A program made the translations under genes and the position numbers. The notes under the pieces are model-generated. The model had not been told where the DNA came from and did no database searches. It worked only from the letters and a program-made list of their open reading frames with translations. A DNA stretch of 64,000 nucleotides, taken from positions 551,283-615,282 of the forward strand of contig CAJHNH020008433.1 in NCBI GenBank assembly GCA_905116865.2, in the 5' to 3' direction. This DNA comes from Candidula unifasciata (Eukaryota; Mollusca; Gastropoda; Stylommatophora; Geomitridae). Shown here piece by piece: positions 53,601-62,520 of this stretch; the first letter of the stretch is position 1, and every line of letters begins with the position of its first letter.

Positions 53601-54047
53601 ACAGCATAAACATGCTTCACCAGGCTGTACTCTCATGTCATACAATCATTTTAGTCGCCTAAAAAAGAGGTACAATAGATAGTGAAGCCAGTTGTTTTAT
53701 TTATGTTTTTGTGTGTTAAATCTTTTTTTTAAATTGATTCCTTATTGAATCATTTCTGAAATCTTCATTTGCCTCTGACAGATTCCCAGCCATCATCGCA
53801 GCACCATCACCAACACCAGACCCCACCGCAACACAGCCTACCCCACCACCACCACCAGCCTCATCACAAGTGGGGGGAGCAGCCAGGCATACCCCCCACC
53901 TACGGGTGGCAGTCCTCACAGGAGCCATCCTTGTCCCTGACCACCCACCACAGTATCAGTGACAGCTTGAAGGGCTACAGTAAAGAGGAGGATGACGTGG
54001 AGCTCATGTCTAGCGACTCGTCCAGTAGTAGTTCTAGTGATGAATGA
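41601..54047 (+). CDS. MED4: Mediator complex subunit 4, complete, 6 exons
   Basis: MED4 is a nuclear subunit of the Mediator middle module, which links activators to RNA polymerase II. Exons 41601-41674, 46209-46330, 47737-47852, 50481-50625, 51854-51979 and 53782-54047 join in frame. Starting at the second ATG (41607, AAAATGG, better context) the protein is 280 residues; the first ATG (41601) adds Met-Lys. Human MED4 is about 270. Seen: [20 protein letters not shown] at the N-terminus, a heptad-rich coiled coil ([17 protein letters not shown] to [12 protein letters not shown]), the most conserved block [19 protein letters not shown] then [11 protein letters not shown], and a C-terminal acidic/serine tail ([20 protein letters not shown]). 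Odd: a His/Gln-rich insert, about residues 200-225, before the tail. Two donors are weak (GTTTGT after exon 2, GTCAGA after exon 4) but phases agree everywhere. Very sure of identity; the 5' UTR and any upstream non-coding exon are not determined. Confidence 0.95.
42569..43332. mobile_element. Foldback element, 764 bp, 8-bp target duplication
   Basis: Termini GGCTCTCCTT and AAGGAGAGCC. Outer arms pair over AACTTACCCCCAAAATGGCG and TGGCCATAAAATATCC. An inner pair of arms (42,945-42,995 and 43,038-43,088; GGGACTCACGAG / CTCGTGAGTCCC) forms a second hairpin. It is flanked by TTTTGATC at 42,561-42,568 and 43,333-43,340. No coding capacity. Lies in MED4 intron 1. Confidence 0.85.
43855..44181. mobile_element. 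Foldback element, 327 bp
   Basis: Termini GGCTATCCTCC and GGAGAATAGCC, outer arms through GGTCCCAAATTATTGAGG / TTTAGGACCGTTATTC, inner arms TGGGACTCACGAGCA / TGCTCGTGAGTCCCA, right inner half deleted. A likely target duplication TAATCTTC / TAATCTTTC at 43,847-43,854 and 44,182-44,190. Confidence 0.82.
45265..45440 (-). mobile_element. SINE-D partial copy
   Basis: AAACTCTGGCAAAAAATTC, ACTTTGGTATAGATCCAG, TTGTGTGCACGCCC match the reversed element. The upper half is missing. Confidence 0.55.
45530..45625 (+). repeat. 24-bp tandem repeat, 4 copies
   Basis: TTCCACTGATTATATGTCGC-type unit starting at 45,531, 45,555, 45,579 and 45,603 in MED4 intron 1. Confidence 0.9.
45965..46115 (+). mobile_element. 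SINE-C 3' part
   Basis: TCCTAGGAAGTAAAGATGGC, CGGCATGATTTTGATCAC and AAAGGGTCCTTTACTTAC match the distal SINE-C. It lies in MED4 intron 1, just before exon 2. Confidence 0.6.
46209..46330 (+). CDS. MED4: MED4 exon 2
   Basis: Acceptor TTTTTCAG. Encodes [20 protein letters not shown] and [20 protein letters not shown]. The donor must be GTTTGT at 46331: the stronger-looking GTGAGT four bases later would put the next exon out of frame. Confidence 0.88.
46849..47062 (+). repeat. ~59-bp tandem repeat
   Basis: GGTGAGCAAGG-like markers near 46,855, 46,914, 46,974 and 47,032 in MED4 intron 2; each unit is made of two related ~29-base halves (GCAGGTGAGCAAGG / GTATATCAGCAAGG). Confidence 0.8.
47275..47420 (+). 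mobile_element. SINE-D 5' half
   Basis: CCCCTATGGGTTCTGGGG start and CATGTCGTAAGAGTCGAC core, then breaks off after GCATCCGCCAGACAGGCA. The GAA tail is missing. Confidence 0.6.
47737..47852 (+). CDS. MED4: MED4 exon 3
   Basis: Encodes [20 protein letters not shown] and [18 protein letters not shown], the middle of the coiled coil. Acceptor GCTTCAG, donor GTGAGT, phase 0 out. Confidence 0.93.
48158..48804 (+). mobile_element. Internally deleted LINE with both ends and 10-bp target duplication
   Basis: Flanked by TGTCATAATT at 48,148-48,157 and 48,805-48,814. A 5' UTR-like segment leads into [20 protein letters not shown] and ILGLCKTRW, the start of an AP-type endonuclease. Near 48,600 it jumps to C-terminal LINE text ([28 protein letters not shown]) and the family 3' end. 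Everything between, including all RT motifs, is missing. Confidence 0.82.
49640..49815 (-). mobile_element. SINE-E copy in one duplication arm
   Basis: GTCCTTTACAGGACGTTGC, CAGTAGGTTGCCATTGCC, GTTGTCGAAACCAGC and GTCCGCAGCTGGG match SINE-E minus its head. It is absent from the matching position of the inverted arm. Confidence 0.7.
50205..50390 (+). mobile_element. SINE-B copy
   Basis: GGCTGGCTGAACAGTTAGAA head, CTCTCATGCGGGAGACC, box B-like GGTTTAAATCC at 50,256-50,266, body GGGGCAAAATAAAATCC and AGCACTAGCCATGCGGC. It was duplicated with MED4 exon 4 (the inverted copy is at about 56,930-57,080). Confidence 0.8.
50481..50625 (+). CDS. MED4: MED4 exon 4
   Basis: Encodes [40 protein letters not shown] and AAPPNWGP, the best conserved part of MED4. 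Acceptor TTCACCAG, donor GTCAGA. An inverted near-identical copy lies at 56,610-56,754. Confidence 0.95.
50915..51065 (+). mobile_element. SINE-B copy
   Basis: GTGATCAGAACACTAGG, AGACCCAGGTTTGCATCCCC and CTAAAATAAACATCC keep family order; head degraded. Confidence 0.65.
51130..51720 (+). mobile_element. RNase H element 3' end expanded into a minisatellite
   Basis: Left flank (GGGATGCTGATG, TTGAAGGGGGAATCTGAGCA) and right flank (AGTGTCATGAAGATAACCC) align to the two sides of one GAGCATCTATGG block in the - strand copy at 39,310-39,690. Between them lies the array at 51,165-51,695. Confidence 0.78.
51165..51695 (+). repeat. ~24-bp minisatellite (GAGCACCTATGGATGGGGAT)
   Basis: About 21 units, mostly 24 bases with 23-26-base variants, in MED4 intron 4, just before exon 5. 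It gives open frames on both strands (EHLWMGIS periodicity). Confidence 0.95.
51854..51979 (+). CDS. MED4: MED4 exon 5
   Basis: Acceptor GCTCAG. Encodes [20 protein letters not shown] and [20 protein letters not shown], phase 1 out before GTAAGA. Confidence 0.93.
51998..52226 (+). mobile_element. RNase H element 3' fragment
   Basis: CACAGATAGGTCATTATGGT start, then [31 protein letters not shown] and the end TTTTTAATTCAACATT. Confidence 0.75.
52223..52596 (+). mobile_element. LINE C-terminal fragment, GAA tail, 11-bp target duplication
   Basis: Encodes (with breaks) [40 protein letters not shown] and [19 protein letters not shown], the Cys-rich C-terminus of an I/Jockey-type LINE, and ends AAGAAGGAAGAAGAAG. 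AATTCAACATT at 52,212-52,222 and 52,597-52,607 flanks it. Confidence 0.8.
53262..53440 (+). mobile_element. SINE-B copy
   Basis: GGCTGCTCAGTGATTAGATG, GCTCTCGTGTTAGAGACCC, box B-like GGTTCAGATCC, then an 18-G run and AGCACTAGCCATATGGCC. Confidence 0.7.
53782..54047 (+). CDS. MED4: MED4 terminal exon
   Basis: Starts after TCTGACAG, completing Asp. It encodes a Ser/Gln/His-rich linker ([12 protein letters not shown], later HHHHQPHHK), [20 protein letters not shown], and the conserved acidic tail ending SSSSSSSDE then TGA. I found no convincing AATAAA close downstream. Confidence 0.94.
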
Positions 54048-54199
54048 TTTCTGACAAGCTGGTGTTGGCTTGATTGTTGGTATGAGATGGGTCTAATATT
54101 GGTATGTGGTGGATAGGGTTGGTATCTGTTGGGTTAAGTGTTGGTTGAGTGTTGGTATGTAGCAGGTTGAATGCTGGTATGTGGCGAGTTGAATGTTTG

Positions 54200-54510
54200 T
54201 GGTGGATTGAGTGTTCTGGTATGGGTAAGCAGTGTCTGCTAGGGTGGTTCATGCTTCATTGATTGTTCTGTATGGATGAGCGGTGTCTTCCAGAGGGTTT
54301 TATGCTTCACTGATTGTTCTGTATGGGTGAGCCATGTATTCCAGAATGGTTCATGCATCATTGATTGTTCTGTGTGGGCAAGTAGAGCCTTCCAGAGGTG
54401 GCGCACATTCTGATTGATTGTTCTGTATGGCTTCAAGAAAGTTACATTTTTTGTTGAATGTTATGTGTGGGTGAGCAGTGAAAGTCAGAATGCTGCATGC
54501 TTCATTGATT
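54200..54510 (+). repeat. ~52-bp degenerate tandem repeat in MED4 3' flank
   Basis: GATTGTTCTG recurs at 54,261, 54,312, 54,363 and 54,416 with related units on both sides. It is probably within the MED4 3' UTR; transcription is not shown by sequence. Confidence 0.85.
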
Positions 54511-55639
54511 GTATGTATCAGTGTCTTAGTGGTACATACTAATATTTGACAAATGCATGTGAGCACTTGAAGTTGATGTAAAAATTTGATGTTCATTGAT
54601 TGACATGTTACTAATACGAAAAATGTGTGCAGAAGAAACCGCAGATTGTAACTTTTATCAGTTTGTACTGGGCACAGCTGGGATACAAGGCCATGGGAGT
54701 GTTTGAAAAGAAGAGATACAAATCTGTGGAACAGGTTCTTCTTTTTTTTCTTCTTCTTCTTCTTCTTATCCTCCTCCACCTTCTTCATCCTTTCCTTATT
54801 CTTCTCCTTCTTCATCTTCACATTCTTACATTCGCCTGAAAAACATTATTATGCAATGTTGTCTTTAGTATAAACTTCACTGTCTTTTGAAATTCACTCA
54901 GCGTAAAGTTTGGCTTGCATGGGTGTTTCTCTTGGCCAAAAGTTTTTTGTCTTGATATTTTGTGTTTGGGACAATCTTGGAGGACGTAATCTAAAACATA
55001 AGTAGAATGAAAACAGGACACCAAGAGGATGTCATTAGTCAATACAAAGGTCAAGTAGTCAAATTTATTGCAGTGGTGACATATTAGAGGGCCAGGGATA
55101 ACTGGCTTATATATTTAATGTCTCTGAAACTAAAAATACTTGTTTGCATTCAAGAAACATGCCTAGGACAAAGCTCTACATTGCCAGGCTTGACCAGTGA
55201 GTGTATAAATGAAGCAGAAATAACAGGGCTTCCACAGGGATTTTGAGAAGACAGGATCGACCAGTGACATGAACATTAAAGAAGAAGACAACTACAGCAC
55301 TGCCATCATGCACCACTGAATAATCCCAATCTGAAAGAAAGAAAAACCTCACCATATTTACCAGTGTTTTTGTGGCGGTGTAGCCCATGGAGGTCTGAAG
55401 CCTGAGAATGAACAGCCTCATCCTTGGTCAGCTGTTCATCTCAACTTCTTAACCCCACAAGATCATAGCTGATGCCTGAAAGAGGCAACAACGAAAATAA
55501 CAAACTCATAGGCGTATCACTTCCACTAAGATTAAATGCACAACCCTTTGTAGGAAACCAATTTGCTGGAGTTTTTTATAGTCAGTGACTTAACATAAGG
55601 TGTAAAGTTATACACAACATTGACTGGAAATCATGAACA

Positions 55640-55860
55640 TCCAGACAAAGAAAGATCATTATGATCTGAAGAGAATGGCGCTCCGAGGAGTTACCAGAGA
55701 ATCTGGTCGACACTCAACACTCAAGGGAGAGGCGAGACGATATACAGACAGTTACTGGTATCATCAGTACTTGAACTCTTCGCTTGCTGCTAAAGATGGG
55801 GACAAAGCGCTTATGGGAGTGTCGTGAGTCCTGAGATGTTGATTCTTAATTCAACATTCT
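55640..55860 (+). mobile_element. RNase H element 3' fragment
   Basis: AAGATCATTATGATCTGAAG start, ALRGVTRESGRHSTLKGE, AAAGCGCTTATGGGAGTGTC and the end GATTCTTAATTCAACATT. Confidence 0.75.
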
Positions 55861-55936
55861 TGAAAATCCAATCACATGTGGTACCCAGCTAGGGACAGGA
55901 AAAGTTCTCTTACAGACCACCTACATTAGATTCCAT

Positions 55937-56590
55937 GGGGGGGGGGGGGGGGGGAACAAAAATAGAGCCACTGCCTGCCCAAAAGCATGTCCTAAGAGTT
56001 GACTGATTGGGAGCTTCCTTCAAAGTACATCTGCCTGAGAGGCAGGGAACCAACAGTCTGCATGCAAATGAGTCAGACCTGTGAAACGGATGGACATGTA
56101 ACACTCAGGTTCTGGAACAGGGCTGCAGGGCTATCCTCCGAATAATGGTCCCAAATAATCAAGGCCGAAAATATACCCTAACCCTAAGAGGGCCTCAGTC
56201 ACATGTAAATTTCGGACTTCGGCACCTTAAATTGTGTACCTCCGGCGACTGCCGCCGAGAGTATCTCCCACGGTGCTGCGCGCGGCGTGGAGCGGGGCTA
56301 AACTAGATGGCTGGGACTCACAAGCAGCAGCTACCACATCTTCTACAGCTTCCTTTATTTTATTTGCTCGTGAGACCCAGCCATCTAGTTACGCTGTGCG
56401 TAGCGGCATAGAAGATACTCTCGCCGGTGGCTGTAGTCGCCGGAAGTCCGCATTTTACACGTGATGAGGCCCTGTTAGGGAATATTTTCGGCCTCGATAA
56501 TTTGGGATTGTTATTCGGAGGATAGCCGGACTGCAGTCTAGAAGTGGACGAACTGCCGGAGTTTGCAACCAATGAACGCAAAGAAGAAGA
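55937..56590 (+). mobile_element. SINE-D copy split by a foldback element
   Basis: Left part 55,937-56,128 (a run of 18 G has replaced the GGGGCCC region) ends in CAGGGCTGCAG. The right part resumes at 56,528 with GGACTGCAGTCTAGAAGTGG and ends AAGAAGAAGAA. The gap is the foldback element at 56,129-56,527. Confidence 0.82.
56129..56527. mobile_element. Foldback element, 399 bp, nested in SINE-D, 9-bp target duplication
   Basis: Termini GGCTATCCTCCGAATAA and TTATTCGGAGGATAGCC. Arms are complementary along nearly the whole length (e.g. CCGCCGAGAGTATCTCC / GATACTCTCGCCGGTGG). The flanks are GGGCTGCAG (56,120-56,128) and GGACTGCAG (56,528-56,536), which rebuild the SINE-D sequence when the element is removed. 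Confidence 0.88.
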
Positions 56591-57740
56591 ATACACATGA
56601 CAATCTGACCTGGTCCCCAGTTTGGTGGGGCTGCTACAGCATTGCTGGCACTGATTCTGTGGGCATACTTGATGAGTTCTTCAGAGGAAATCCTATTGTT
56701 CTGTGCCTGCTTAATAGCTGCCATTTTTTGTTTGGCCTGGTAGACAGCGGTTGCCTGTTGAACAATACAAACACAGACAATCATAATTTGTTACTTGTTG
56801 TCTGTATCGATATCCTAGTGCATCAGTCCAACCCATTCGTGCTCTGTCCTCCAGTGCATCAGCCATCTCAGTGTCAAGCTGCCAATTACTGCTTTTGTGA
56901 TACCACTTTTGGGGTGTGGGCAGAGGGGTCTTTGAGTCTGAGGATTTTGGACCGCATTGCTTGTCGCTATGACTGTGCAGGTGAGGATTTTATTTTGCCC
57001 CAGCCTTACCGAGGATTCGAACCCGGTTCTCCCGCATGACAGCCGAGTGTTCTAACTGTTCAGCCAGCCCTTCTTCCATCGCAGTGGCTCAATGTGAGAT
57101 GACTGGGATATCTTCCTTCTTTACCCTGCAACCAATTTCTACTTGCTTGTCTTCATTTAATACCTATTTCTAACAGGCGGCTCATTGTCTCTGGTTTATT
57201 TGTTTCAAAATCTCTGGAACGCTTATCATTTGTGATGACAGTTACATTATTTCAAAGCACAAGTGTATACATCAATAAACCAGAAGAATAACATATCATT
57301 TTAGTTTAATGAAACAGCAGAAGATCAGTTTACTAACCTTGAGGTCTCTGTGGCGATTACATGGCCCTATTCCGGAGAGAAAAAGAAGAAAGACTCAACA
57401 GTCCCTTAACAAGAATGTTGTCAGGGGCAACTAGTTGACGGTTTGTTAACTCTTTCGATACCACAAATACTCACCATATGTCCCTTGATCGTTCAAAAGA
57501 AATAAGATATCCTTCCTGTCACCTATCACACACAGTCTGTATATTAACCCTTTCTATAATCATTATTAGTTTAGTTACTTCTGTCCTAAAGTGTCTTTGC
57601 TGAACTCCTTCAGACTTAAGTATTTATTGATTCTAATCATAACTCTTTGGAATTTGAGAAGTTAAAGTAATAACTGCTTGAGGCAGAGAGAATTAAAACA
57701 ATGTACAGCCTGGATGTTACAATAACTCAATGTACAAACC
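56590..57740 (-). repeat. Right arm of inverted duplication around MED4 exon 4
   Basis: Reverse complement of 49,351-50,646 over most of its length, including the SINE-B copy. It lacks the SINE-E insertion and carries about 85 extra bases between the SINE-B copy and the exon copy. The junction near 56,590 abuts a SINE-D 3' end. Confidence 0.85.
56610..56754 (-). pseudogene. MED4: Inverted copy of MED4 exon 4
   Basis: On the - strand this 145-base block reproduces MED4 exon 4 with, by my count, a single silent difference (GCA to GCC in an Ala codon). The reading frame is open and both flanking splice signals survive (CAG before, GTCAG after). It sits about 6 kb downstream in the opposite orientation and cannot be spliced into MED4. 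No other MED4 exon is seen on the - strand nearby. It is probably a duplicated fragment, not a gene. Confidence 0.9.
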
Positions 57741-58205
57741 CAATACACATGTGCCGAAATATAGAATTTCAATTATTTTTATTTATTTGTCATTCACCAT
57801 ATTTATTATTATTACCTATTGTTGTTGTTATTACCATTAAAAAAAGTTGTGAATCTTCTGGCGTTGTTAAAAGCTATCACATCGTGGAATACAGAGCATG
57901 CGTCTTTGTGGGTGAGATCGGCGAACACAACCCGACACCCCCTGTAACAGAAAGTCGCGTGTGTGAAAGTTCAAGAAGCATGAATGAACGGCTGGCACAC
58001 ACATGGTGTGTGTGCGCCGGAGTTCGTTACTTGTACTCTGAACAGATATATCAGCCAAACGAAAAGTAGAACTAGTCAGCTTCACATTATTACAAATCAT
58101 AAGTGAGCGCTGTGGCCAGAACACCTTCGTCAGGACGGTACATGTGTAGACAATATAACAGTTTCAAACAAGAATGAACAGTCACTTCAACCATAAAATG
58201 AATTA

Positions 58206-58465
58206 GGGGAGCCGCTACGGTCCGGCGGCTAGATGCTCGCCTGCGGATCGAAGGGTCGTGGGTTCGGGACATTTTTCAAACTGACCTTGGCTCCCAGGTC
58301 AACCCAGCCTTGAGTGGGTAACAAGTACAGTCCTGGGAAGCATAGGTGGCCGGCGTGGTGCTGTCCACATCACCTACCGAATGCCTATTGGTCTGTAAAA
58401 TATAGATCTAGCCCTATATGCCCATTACGTATGAAGGTGTAAAGGGTCTTTTATTTAACAGATGA
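58206..58465 (+). mobile_element. SINE-C, near full-length copy
   Basis: Head GAGCCGCTACGGTCCGGCGG with GCTAGATGCTCGCCTGCGG and box B-like GTCGTGGGTTCGGGAC, body CTTGGCTCCCAGGTCAACCC, tail TCTAGCCCTATATGCCC and AAGGGTCTTTTATTT. Confidence 0.82.
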
Positions 58466-59196
58466 AGTGGTCGGGTACAAACAGTCAGCAGCTGTTCTGG
58501 GAGGACGAGAACGAGACAGGTGAAATTACCGAACTGCAGCGAAGTTATACAATGTATCATAAAAAAATATCAAATCAAACAAGTAGAACCAGTCAGCTTT
58601 TCATTATCACCAGCAAGTGAACGTTGCTGCTAGAAACTCTACGTCAGCACATTACATGAGTGGAAGAGTTCACTTTTGCTTTAAAGTCTAGCCGGATTAC
58701 CAACATGTGAACTCCACCCCGCCCAACTCCCGAAGTTGTCTACGCCTCTGTATCCCCTGTCAAAAGTTGTCAATACCTCTAAACGAATTAATATCCTCGC
58801 AATAAGACCCACGACCCTTCCGATCCCTAGGGTTGTCAAACACGATATTATTACAAAAATCACGTGACATCCACACATAGTATATCTTTTCATCTTCATA
58901 TCAGTAACGATACGCGATAGATACCCGGCGTTACCTCGTTTGTTCTCAACGCTTCAACGCCGCTCCACGGGGACTAAAAATGAACAAGGTAACGCGCCAG
59001 TGTGGAGACCATTCAGGCTCACGGAAGCGTGCATAAAGTTTCGAATTAGATCTAGAATTCTATGGGGGATGCCACATATAGTGCAGACATTGCGACTGTG
59101 AACACATGAGACTTTTCTTGTTCAAGAGACTGGCAGGGATATAGTGAGAGCCGCACGGTAACTTATTATCTTGCTTCTACCGTTTAAAGCTTCATA

Positions 59197-59420
59197 TTCA
59201 TACATACATACATACATACATACATACATACATACATACATACATACATACATACATACATACATACATACATACATACATACATACATACATACATTAC
59301 ATAATACATACATACACACACACATACATTACACAATACATACATTTCATACATTACATAATACATACATTTCATACATACATACATTACATAATACATA
59401 CATACATTACATGCATACAT
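59197..59420. repeat. (CATA)n microsatellite
   Basis: About 100 bases of pure CATA/TACA, then interrupted CATACATT blocks to about 59,420. Confidence 0.95.
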
Positions 59421-59449
59421 TACATCCATTTTAATACAGACAAGCAGAC

Positions 59450-59765
<316 letters not shown>

Positions 59766-60164
59766 TAGATTAGGCAGACTGATGGATGGTTGCGTGAACG
59801 GACAGATAGACGGGCAGATGTGGTTACAAATTCGCCGCACATTATTATATTACACAACGTTATCCGTGCATTTTTGATTTGGTTGTTAAGCAACAACCTG
59901 AACAGTATAAACGCACAGGCATGTACAAACACCACTTCAGTGTGACCAATTACTATTAATTACTATTAGATTAATTCGTTTGGTCTGTAAAATATATGTC
60001 TAGCCCTTTGTACCCAATACGCTTGAAGGTGCAGAAAAGGGTCCTTCACTTTTTTGTATTGTGTGTTTGTTACAAAGGTAAGGGAAATAAACGTACAGTA
60101 GAACACAACAGAAAGCTGACTATCCTAGGACCGATAAGAAAGTTCATAAATTGTGTTTCATCTT

Positions 60165-60425
60165 CTTTACCTTGTTTTTAGCTTTCAACGGTTGTACACT
60201 TTGACGGAAAGTTCTGGTAGTTCACCTGCTCCTTTACTTTGATCTTTTTCCAGAACTGTAAGTTTGCATTCAGACCCGTTTAACAGATCTAACTTATTTG
60301 CATGCAGGCTGTTGGTTCTTTGCCTCTTGTGTCGATGTACTGCGACTTCGACGGCAACACCCATAATTAGTCGCATTTTACGACATGATTGCTGGGGGCA
60401 ATGTGTCTATTTTCTCACCCACCCT
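60165..60425 (-). mobile_element. SINE-D copy
   Basis: GACGGAAAGTTCTGGTAG, TTTAACAGATCTAAC, GCAGGCTGTTGGTTCTTTGC and ACGACATGATTGCTGGGGG, i.e. the reversed element with a degraded tail. Confidence 0.7.
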
Positions 60426-60879
60426 CGCGGAAAAATCTGTAAATGTCCACAATTGTTTGCCTACGCTCTGATGTGCTCATGAAATGGGGACGTGTCCGCG
60501 AAAATGAAAATGGCAACCCTACTCTAAGCCACAATATTATATTTAAACAACGACCAAGCGTAATTTGTGACCTCTCGTGGTGTTTGGCTAGCCGCTCGCC
60601 TGCGGATCTGAAAAAAAAAATAAAAAAATAAAACCAGACTTAAAGAATATTGCGGATCTGAAGGTCGTTAGTTCGGGTTTTTCGGACTTTTGTTTTTCAG
60701 AAATGACCTTTGTTCTCTGGTCGATACAGACGCCTGAAGACGGGGAAAATAGTCACTTTCAGGGTAATCTGAAGCACTTCTAACAGTAACTTTGTGAGTA
60801 AATTTGAGCTTGCTGAAAAGTAAGAGCTTAGGGAGTGGTAACGACTGCTGAAGACGTTTATTCAGCAGGGTTACAAAAA

Positions 60880-61900
60880 AGGTGCCCAATCCTGAAAACG
60901 AAGTAGATAACGTCTGTTTTGTACGTTTAAGCAGTGACCAACATGAACCAAACTTTTTAACATCAGAAGAGAAAGCTGTTATACGGAAGAGCCCTAAAAA
61001 CAGACCACCATGTTTAGGTGGAATAACTACAGAAGTTTTTCAAGCATGTGGTCAAACAGGTATCAAATAGCTAACAAGAATTAACCAAACCTTTTAACAT
61101 CAGAAGTGAAAGCTGTTATACAAAAGAGCCCTAAAAACAGACCACCATGTTTAGATGGAATAACTACAGAAGTTTTTCAAGCATGTGGTCAAACAGGTAT
61201 CAAATGGCTAGCAAGAATTTTCAGTACAGCATGGGAAGCAATCAAAGTTCCACTTGACTGACAGCAAGCGTTGATAGAGTAGATAGAAACAAACTGTGGG
61301 CTATTCTTGAGGATTATGGGATTCAAGAACAGTTGCTAGAGAACATCGTGGCCATGTACCACACTTGCCAAAGCGCAGTGAGAACACATGAAGGCAAAGC
61401 TGATTGTTTACAAACTGGGAGGTGAGGCTGTGATGTGTATTATCTCCTCCTTATTTATTATATCAATAGAATATCAAAAGAAGGCAGTTTTAAAGCAGTC
61501 GACCCAGAAAATGAGGAACTTTACTTTCCAGGGGAAGAATTAGATCTACAAAGAATAAACAAGCTACTATTTGCAGACGACCAGTGCCTGTTCTACATTG
61601 AGAGCAGCAGACTGCTAGACCATTTGAACAGGTTAACTTCAACGAGGAGAAGAGATAACACGAACATAAATGCTACTAGAAATGCGGGTCAGTAGAATTC
61701 GTAGTCCACTACGTATCAGATTTAAATAATTTAAATATCTAAGAAGTATTTTCTCGGAGGATGGAAGAATAGATCAAGAAATAGAAACAAGATGCCAACG
61801 AGCCAGTGCACTTATAAGCCAACTGGCACCGCTGCTAAGACATCCAAACATTAGTATGAGCGCCAAGAAAGATATTATAAACATCATATTCATACCAAAC
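60880..61900 (+). mobile_element. LINE RT fragment containing the catalytic FADD box
   Basis: Encodes FLTSEEKAVIRKSPKNRPPC, then in-frame pieces LWAILEDYGIQEQLLENIVA and MYHTCQSAVRTHEGK, INKLLFADDQCLFYIESSRL (the FADD RT motif) and FKYL..IFSEDGRIDQEIETRC. Stops and frameshifts throughout. It has a 137-bp tandem duplication near its left end and stops abruptly at about 61,900, where a satellite begins. Confidence 0.8.
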
Positions 61901-62190
61901 GTGCCACACTAGCGTGTGCTGTAACAATATCGTAGAAGCTGGCATAAATGTGCCACCCTAGCGTGTGCTGTAATGACATTGTGGATGCTGGCATAAATGT
62001 GCCACCCTAGCGTGTGCTGTAATGACATCGTAGAAGCTGGCATAAACGTGCCACCCTAGCGTGTGCTGTAACAACATCGTGGATGCTGGCATAAAGTGCC
62101 ACCGTAGCGTGTGCTGTAACGTCATCGTAGAAGCTGGCATAAACGGGCCATCCAAGATTGTGTTGTAGTGACATTGTGGGTGCTTGACAA
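61901..62190. repeat. 49-bp tandem repeat with alternating A/B units
   Basis: AGCGTGTGCTGTAA recurs at 61,911, 61,960, 62,009, 62,058 and 62,106, with a diverged sixth at 62,155. Unit ends alternate GTAGAAGCTGG and GTGGATGCTGG, giving a 98-base dimer pattern. Confidence 0.92.
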
Positions 62191-62229
62191 AGCGCCGTCG
62201 GGTCTAAATTATTGGAGGTGCGGGACTGA

Positions 62230-62520
62230 ATGAATAAATCAAGAACTGACATCACAGTCCTCAGGACATTCCCAAATGTGATCTCTCCTTCTTCCGTAGC
62301 AAACGAAAAGTTCCATTGTTAATTGTATCAGAAACAATCTGTTAAAATTAAAAGTCTGCTTGTTTTTCTTTGAATTTAGTCCAGAATCGCTGAATTTTCT
62401 TTCAAAAGATGAATACGCTGCCTATTCTGTTGTACTGTACTTTTGATCTCAGAGAGGTTTAATCACCCAAAGGAGCGGCATCAGCTAAATAATCAGCCTG
62501 TTCATTTCCGAGCACACCGG
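62230..62520 (-). mobile_element. RNase H element 3' half
   Basis: The - strand reads SGVLGNEQADYLA at the right end and the family 3' end (GGACTGTGATGTCAGTTC) at the left. It is diverged but clear. Confidence 0.65.

Noticed and set aside
56455..56784. A second, active MED4 gene on -
   Set aside because: Only exon 4 is present; no other MED4 exon is found on the - strand in the window.
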